From Kocuria turfanensis (GTDB lineage Bacteria; Actinomycetota; Actinomycetes; Actinomycetales; Micrococcaceae): a DNA stretch of 64,000 nt. Every line of letters begins with the position of its first letter. The stretch's first letter is position 1. The notes below the pieces were generated by a model. The model was not told the DNA's origin, did not search any database, and saw only the letters and a list, made by a program, of their open reading frames with translations. Below are positions 59,821 through 64,000 of the stretch, piece after piece. The DNA lies in contig NZ_CP014480.1 of the NCBI RefSeq assembly GCF_001580365.1, positions 2,357,008 through 2,421,007 on the forward strand. Direction: 5' to 3'. The position numbers and the translations under genes are program-made.

Positions 59821-60653
59821 ACGACATGCAGGTGGACGACTGGTCCGACGACGTCCACGGGGACGCGGCACTCTACGCCGTGGACGCCCTCGAGCCCGAG
59901 GAGCGCGCCGCGTTCGAGGAGCACCTCCGGGGCTGCGCGGCGTGCCGCGCCGAGGTGGACTCGTTCGGCGAGGTCGGTGCGGCCCTGGCCTCGGCGGTGG
60001 CCCAGGACCCGCCGCCGGCCCTGCGCGCCGACGTCCTCGCCGCCATCCACGGCACCCGGTCCGGGACGCCGACCGCGAGGCCGGCCACGTCGCCCGCCGA
60101 GACGCCGGCCGCGACGCCGAGCGCTGTGCCCCCCGCGGGCTCGGTGGACCCGGGGACCGCTGCGGACGTCGTCTCCCTGGCGGAGCGCCGGCGGCCCCGG
60201 CGGCAGCGGCTGGCCGCCGCGGCGGCGGCCGCGGTGCTCCTGCCCGGTGCCGCCCTGGGCGGCTGGGCGATCGGGACGCAGACGGAGCAGCGCGAGCAGC
60301 AGCAGCTCGCCGCGCAGGAACAGGATCGGCAGGCCCGCCTGCTGGCCGCCGCCGACGTCGCGACCCACCGGCTGGAGGTCGACGGGAGCACCGCCACCCT
60401 GGTGGTCTCCGAGCAGGAGGACGCGGCCATGCTCGTGGCCGCCGACCTCCCGGCCCCGGAGGAGGGGCGCGAGTACCAGCTGTGGCTGATGCAGGACGGC
60501 TCCCCGGTGCCGGACGCGCACTTCGGCGGCGGGCAGGTGCAGGTGTGGCTGGAGGGGGACGTCGACCGGGCCGGTGCGGTGGCCATGACGGTCGAGCCCG
60601 CCGGCGGCTCCGAGACGCCCACCCTGCCGGTGCTGGCCGCCGTGGAGGTCTGA
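59817..60653 (+). CDS. rskA: Anti-sigma K factor RskA
   Basis: 278 residues. The N-terminal zinc anti-sigma motif is His36-x3-Cys40-x2-Cys43 (EEHLRGCAACRAEV) after ALYAVDALEPEER. A Pro/Ala/Thr linker leads to one membrane helix (about 132-153), and the extracytoplasmic RskA domain has EYQLWLMQDGSPVPDAHF and GAVAMTVEPAGGS. It holds SigK at the membrane until released by proteolysis. GTG start overlaps the sigK stop by 4 nt. Confidence 0.92.
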   Translation: MNDMQVDDWSDDVHGDAALYAVDALEPEERAAFEEHLRGCAACRAEVDSFGEVGAALASAVAQDPPPALRADVLAAIHGTRSGTPTARPATSPAETPAATPSAVPPAGSVDPGTAADVVSLAERRRPRRQRLAAAAAAAVLLPGAALGGWAIGTQTEQREQQQLAAQEQDRQARLLAAADVATHRLEVDGSTATLVVSEQEDAAMLVAADLPAPEEGREYQLWLMQDGSPVPDAHFGGGQVQVWLEGDVDRAGAVAMTVEPAGGSETPTLPVLAAVEV

Positions 60654-60678
60654 CCGGGCACGCAGGAGGGGACCGGGC

Positions 60679-60819
60679 ATGAGGCGGCTGTTCGCCGTGA
60701 CCCGTGCGGCGGCGGCCGTGGTCGCGGCCGCGCCCGCCGTGGTGGTCACGGTCGTCGCCGGCGCCGTCGTCGCAATCCCGCGGCGAGGTCGTGCCCCCGC
60801 CCGCCCCCTGCCATCATGA
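60679..60819 (+). CDS. 46-residue single-helix membrane peptide
   Basis: Short frame starting MRRLFAVTRAAAAVVAAAPA with a strong AGGAGGGG ribosome binding site. One hydrophobic helix (about 8-33) follows two arginines, and a basic PRRGRAPARP tail ends it. It is 25 bp downstream of rskA and could belong to that operon. The ribosome binding site is the main support; no homology is known to me. Confidence 0.45.
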   Translation: MRRLFAVTRAAAAVVAAAPAVVVTVVAGAVVAIPRRGRAPARPLPS

Positions 60820-60823
60820 GGCC

Positions 60824-61570
60824 ATGACCGACGCAGACCTTCCCGCGGACGCGGTGCGCACCGGCGTGTGGGCCACGCTCGGCGACGCCCGCACCACGCT
60901 CGCGCTCGAGCGCGCCGGCTTCGACTGGGTCGGCGTCGACGCCCAGCACGGACACTTCGACGACGCCGCCCTCCGCGGCCTCTTCGCGCTGCGGCACGAG
61001 GCGGCGGCCCCGGTGCTGGTCCGGGTCGCCGCGAACGACCCCACGGCGATCGGCCGGGCCCTGGACGCCGGGGCGGACGGCGTGATCATCCCCCTGGTCC
61101 AGGACGCGGAGCAGGCCGAGGCCGCCGTGGCCGCGGCGCACTACCCGCCACGGGGCGCCCGCAGCTGGGGTCCGCTGCCCGGGAGCCGGGACACGACCGG
61201 GGGCGCGGCGTCGATGCCGCGCCCCCGGTGCGCGGTGATGGTCGAGACGGCCCGGGCCGTGGCCGCGGTCGAGGACATCGCGGCCACCCCGGACCTGGAC
61301 ATGGTCTTCGTGGGGCCCTTCGACCTCTCCCTCGCGCTGGGCCGGGACGTCGACGACCTGCTCGCGGACACCGCGGCCGACGCGCCCCTGCCGGTGATCG
61401 TGCGCGCGTGCCGGGCGGCCGGTGTGCTGCCGGGCGCGTTCGCGGGGTCCCCGGAGCGGGCGGCCGCGCTGCGCGCGCAGGGCTTCTCCTGGATCGCGGT
61501 GACGACCGACTCGGGTGTCCTGCACCTGGGCAGCGCGGCGGCGCGCGCCGGGCTGACGCCCCCGACATGA
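60824..61570 (+). CDS. HpcH/HpaI-family aldolase
   Basis: 248 residues. Metal-dependent class II aldolase features: GFDWVGVDAQHGHFD, VRVAANDPTAIGRALDAGAD, the Glu in AVMVETARAV and the Asp in MVFVGPFDLSLALG. It would cleave or form 2-keto-3-deoxy acids such as 2,4-dihydroxyhept-2-enedioate or 2-keto-3-deoxysugar acids. The exact substrate is open. Its stop overlaps the start of the glycosyltransferase gene (ATGA). Confidence 0.87.
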   Translation: MTDADLPADAVRTGVWATLGDARTTLALERAGFDWVGVDAQHGHFDDAALRGLFALRHEAAAPVLVRVAANDPTAIGRALDAGADGVIIPLVQDAEQAEAAVAAAHYPPRGARSWGPLPGSRDTTGGAASMPRPRCAVMVETARAVAAVEDIAATPDLDMVFVGPFDLSLALGRDVDDLLADTAADAPLPVIVRACRAAGVLPGAFAGSPERAAALRAQGFSWIAVTTDSGVLHLGSAAARAGLTPPT

Positions 61571-62481
61571 CCTCCCGGTCGGCCGGACGGCGGTCCCACC
61601 CCCTGCGGTGGGTGCTGTCCCGTGCGCTGGTCCGCAGCTGGCTGCACGCGTTCCGGACCAGCCGCAGCGCGCTGTACTTCCGGGCGCGCAACCGCTTCGC
61701 GACGACGCCGGTGCGGGGGGACGCGCCCGTCGTCGTCAGCCTCACCTCCTACGGGAGCCGGATCCGCACGGTGCACCTGGCCGTCGAGTCGATGACGCGC
61801 GGGACCGTCCGACCGCGGCGGCTGATCCTGTGGCTGGAGGACCCCGCCGTGGTGGCCGATCCCCCCGCACCGCTGGCCCGGTTGGTGCGCCGCGGCCTGG
61901 AGATCCGCACCACCGAGGACTGGGGCCCCCACAAGAAGTACTACCCCTACGTGTGCTCCGAGGCCCGGCACGAGCTGCCCCTGGTCATCGCGGACGACGA
62001 CGTCCTCTACGGCGAGACGTGGCTGGAGGAGCTGCTCGCCGTCCACGAGCGGCACCCCGGCGACGTGGTGGCGCACCGGGCGCACCGCATGCGCGTGCAG
62101 GCGGGACGGATCCAGCCGTACGCCACCTGGGTGCCCGGCGCCCCCGCGGGCGCCTCGCTGCAGACCTTCGCCACGGGCACCTCCGGTGTGCTCTACCCGC
62201 CGCGGCTGCTCGACGCCCTGCGCGAGGCCGGGAGCGGGTTCACGGCGTGCGCGCCCCGGGCCGACGACGTGTGGCTGCACGCCGTCGCCCTGCGCCAGGG
62301 CGTGGGCACCCGGCCGGTGCACGACGGCCGCACGACGTACCGGCCCATTCCCCGGCTCGTCATCCGAGGTCTCAAGACGACCAATGTGCTCCGCGGAGGC
62401 AACGACATGCAGATCGCGGCGACGTATTCGCCCTCGGACGTGGAAGAGTTGGAACGTGCACGGGCGGCCGAGGGCCCCTGA
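61567..62481 (+). CDS. GT-A type glycosyltransferase
   Basis: 304 residues. APVVVSLTSYGSRIRTVHLA opens the nucleotide-sugar fold, DWGPHKKYYPY is a family-typical stretch, and the metal-binding DxD is ADDDVLYGETW (142-152). No signal peptide; a basic N-terminal amphipathic region could attach it to the membrane. It probably acts on a cell-surface polysaccharide or glycolipid. Coupled by ATGA overlap to the aldolase gene, an odd pairing. Confidence 0.78.
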   Translation: MTSRSAGRRSHPLRWVLSRALVRSWLHAFRTSRSALYFRARNRFATTPVRGDAPVVVSLTSYGSRIRTVHLAVESMTRGTVRPRRLILWLEDPAVVADPPAPLARLVRRGLEIRTTEDWGPHKKYYPYVCSEARHELPLVIADDDVLYGETWLEELLAVHERHPGDVVAHRAHRMRVQAGRIQPYATWVPGAPAGASLQTFATGTSGVLYPPRLLDALREAGSGFTACAPRADDVWLHAVALRQGVGTRPVHDGRTTYRPIPRLVIRGLKTTNVLRGGNDMQIAATYSPSDVEELERARAAEGP

Positions 62482-62569
62482 GCACGTGGACGGGCGGTTC
62501 CCCCGCCTCCCGCCCACCGGCCGTCCCCCCACGGCCACCGACTGCGCTCCCATCCCCCCAGGAGTAACC

Positions 62570-63520
62570 ATGCCGAACGACCCCCACCGACCGGAGCCGC
62601 TGGACTGCACCTCCGCAGAGACCGCATCCCGGGCGGCACAGCACTCGATCGTCTTCGACTCGCCGGCCGAGCTGGCGGCCTACACGCGGCACGACCGCCT
62701 GACGGCCACCGGTCCTCTCCTGCTCGCCCGCCGCGGCGGCTACCACCCCGACGGCCCGTGGCCGTGCTCCGCCCTCGAGTCGGCCCAGAACGTCCTGGCC
62801 ACCCGGCCGCGGACGATGATCGAGATCGATCTGCGCAGCACCGTGGACGGCCGGTGCGTCGTCCTGCACGAGCCCGTCATGGGTCACGGGAGCACCGGCG
62901 TCGGGCCGGTGAGCGAGCAGTCGGCCGACTACGTGCTGAGCCAGCACCTGGTGGACAACTACGGCGAGGTCACCCGCTACCCCGTGCGGGAGGCCGGCGA
63001 GTTCCTCACCTGGGCCGTGCTGGCCGGGGCGGTCCTGTGGCTGGAGGTGCATCACGTGGCGCCCGAGGCCGTCGTCGAGCTCGTCCGCGCCCACCGCGCC
63101 GAGAGCCAGGTGGTGGTGGGGGTGCAGGGGCTGACGCAGCTGGCCGTCTACCGCCGGATCGCCCCGGACCTCGTCTACTCCGTGCCCACCCACCCGGACG
63201 GGCTCGCCACGGCCGAGGACATCCGGCGCGAGGTGCCCGACCTCGGGCGGGTCATCGGCTTCGCCGGCCACTACGTCCCGGACATGGAGACGAGCCTGCG
63301 GATGCGCGGCTGGAACGTGCCGATGCGCCTGGAGCTGCACCGCTACGACGAGAACCTGCCCGCCGACGCCCTGGACCCGCACTACTACCGCCGCGCGGTG
63401 GAGACGGGCTTCGGCATCCTCTCCACCTGCCACTACCGGGAGGCGGCCGACCTCCTCGGCCTGCCGGGGTGGGCGCCGACGTCCGGGAGCCGGCACGGCC
63501 GGGGGCTGAGCCGGCACTGA
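62570..63520 (+). CDS. Glycerophosphodiester phosphodiesterase-like protein lacking the first catalytic His
   Basis: 316 residues. GDPD-type TIM barrel: MIEIDLRSTVDGRCVVLHEP (83-102) carries the metal ligands Glu85 and Asp87 and the second histidine His100. The N-terminal HRG motif is replaced by ARRGG with Arg54 where the catalytic His should be, and the usual HD after the second strand is HE. The enzyme is thus probably altered in activity or substrate, or inactive. CAGGAGTAACC precedes the ATG. No signal peptide is visible. A 25-bp hairpin lies downstream. Confidence 0.75.
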   Translation: MPNDPHRPEPLDCTSAETASRAAQHSIVFDSPAELAAYTRHDRLTATGPLLLARRGGYHPDGPWPCSALESAQNVLATRPRTMIEIDLRSTVDGRCVVLHEPVMGHGSTGVGPVSEQSADYVLSQHLVDNYGEVTRYPVREAGEFLTWAVLAGAVLWLEVHHVAPEAVVELVRAHRAESQVVVGVQGLTQLAVYRRIAPDLVYSVPTHPDGLATAEDIRREVPDLGRVIGFAGHYVPDMETSLRMRGWNVPMRLELHRYDENLPADALDPHYYRRAVETGFGILSTCHYREAADLLGLPGWAPTSGSRHGRGLSRH

Positions 63521-63618
63521 GGGCCGCGCCCCGGAGCCGACCGGGCGCCGTGGCGGGGAACGCCGGGGCTCCCGACCCGGCGGTGCCGAGGGGCTCACGG
63601 TCCCGAGGGGAACTCCCC

Positions 63619-63670
63619 GTCACGGCAGCGCCGGGCGCCCCGGTCCCGGGGCGCCCGGCGCTGCCGTGAC
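63619..63670. terminator. Large bidirectional hairpin terminator
   Basis: Perfect 25-bp inverted repeat (63619-63643 with 63646-63670), only two unpaired bases at the centre on paper. Lies between the convergent GDPD-like and acidic-protein genes. Confidence 0.85.
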
Positions 63671-63675
63671 GGATC

Positions 63676-63831
63676 TCAGTCGTCGCCGGGGGGGTCCACG
63701 GGCGCCTCGCCCTCGGCCTGGGAGGGCTTGTTGCCGGCGGGATCGACGGCCGACTCCACGTCCTGGTCCTCGGGGACGTCCCCCTCGGCCTGGGAGGGCT
63801 TGTTCTCGGCGGGGTCCGGGGTCTGCGTCAT
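63676..63831 (-). CDS. 51-residue acidic repeat protein
   Basis: MTQTPDPAENKPSQAEGDVP and a second near-identical unit, DPAGNKPSQAEGEAP, joined by a short acidic spacer. No hydrophobic part; the protein should be disordered and cytosolic. GAAGAAGGACC stands 6 nt before the ATG, a strong ribosome binding site. Third positions are G/C-rich. Unknown function, possibly a stress-related small protein. Confidence 0.6.
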   Translation of the reverse strand: MTQTPDPAENKPSQAEGDVPEDQDVESAVDPAGNKPSQAEGEAPVDPPGDD

Positions 63832-63913
63832 GACGGTCCTTCTTCCTCAGTAGGGTGATGGTCCGGTGCCACGCTACGCCTGCGCCCGGAGCGCCGACAA
63901 GGGGAGCGGGTCG

Positions 63914-64000
63914 CTACCCCGCCCGGCCGGCGACGACCGCGGCGAACAGCGAGGCCGGGATGAGCCCGACCCGGTGGGCGCGCTCCACCGCGGCGAACCC
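63914..64000 (-). CDS. C-terminal end of a gene cut by the window edge
   Basis: Only 28 codons and a TAG stop are visible: GFAAVERAHRVGLIPASLFA followed by AVVAGRAG. The sequence is codon-typical for this genome, but too short to assign. Confidence 0.45.
   Translation of the reverse strand, partial: GFAAVERAHRVGLIPASLFAAVVAGRAG

Overview
This is a high-GC actinobacterial chromosome segment. The 16S rRNA gene at about 18988-20520, the gene order and the near-exclusive G/C third codon positions point to Micrococcaceae, most likely Kocuria (genus judged from memory of 16S landmarks, not searched). The replication and translation cluster rpsF-ssb-rpsR-rplI and dnaB anchors the left part and usually lies within some tens of kb of oriC in this group.

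Layout. 1-1400: leftward iron(III) ABC transporter (permease cut by the window edge, lipoprotein binding protein) under a DtxR/IdeR-like iron box. 1460-4380: small acetyltransferase, TM2 protein, then rpsF-ssb-rpsR-rplI with a strong terminator. 4455-9791: methyltransferase, small membrane protein, a non-coding block with DnaA-box-like sites, patatin-like lipase, an amidase-like protein and dnaB. 9792-18413 is accessory: a Sec-exported 995-residue protein with calcium-binding repeats, a von Willebrand A domain and a low-GC C-terminal end, directly followed by two paralogous cytosolic genes (a probable polymorphic toxin with tandem immunity genes), then tRNA-Gly and a complete IS21-family element with a 5-bp target duplication. 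18409-24754: rRNA operon with two promoters, processing stem and tandem terminators.

24814-43634 is mostly ordinary single genes and pairs: GNAT, TetR/EamA, DUF808, MoxR/vWA, phosphatase plus SCO1664-family kinase-like protein, three tandem AraC regulators, a ferritin-like diiron protein with a degenerate paralogue, two dehalogenase-like hydrolases, Mut7-C and an ABC-F ATPase. 44041-48914: membrane and secreted proteins, a remnant of an FMN-binding domain overlapping apbE, and a UvrA-like ATPase.

49061-55588 holds the gluconate/idonate catabolic cluster: FadR-type repressor, divergent GntP permease, a frameshifted gluconate 5-dehydrogenase, idonate dehydrogenase and gluconokinase. Two MT0933-like antitoxin-family genes flank it, each with a GC hairpin at the same distance from the start codon. 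56292-60819: hydrolase behind a perfect palindromic operator, then a SigK/anti-sigma pair divergent from a CHRD protein and a lipoprotein-type sortase; both directions carry SigK-like promoters. 60824-64000: aldolase, glycosyltransferase, a GDPD-like protein and a 51-residue acidic protein.

Recurring themes are 4-nt GTGA/ATGA gene overlaps and -10 hexamers placed 6-8 nt before start codons, which suggests leaderless mRNAs. Several enzymes lack a family catalytic residue (amidase Lys, GDPD His, sortase Arg, diiron ligands, structural zinc cysteines).
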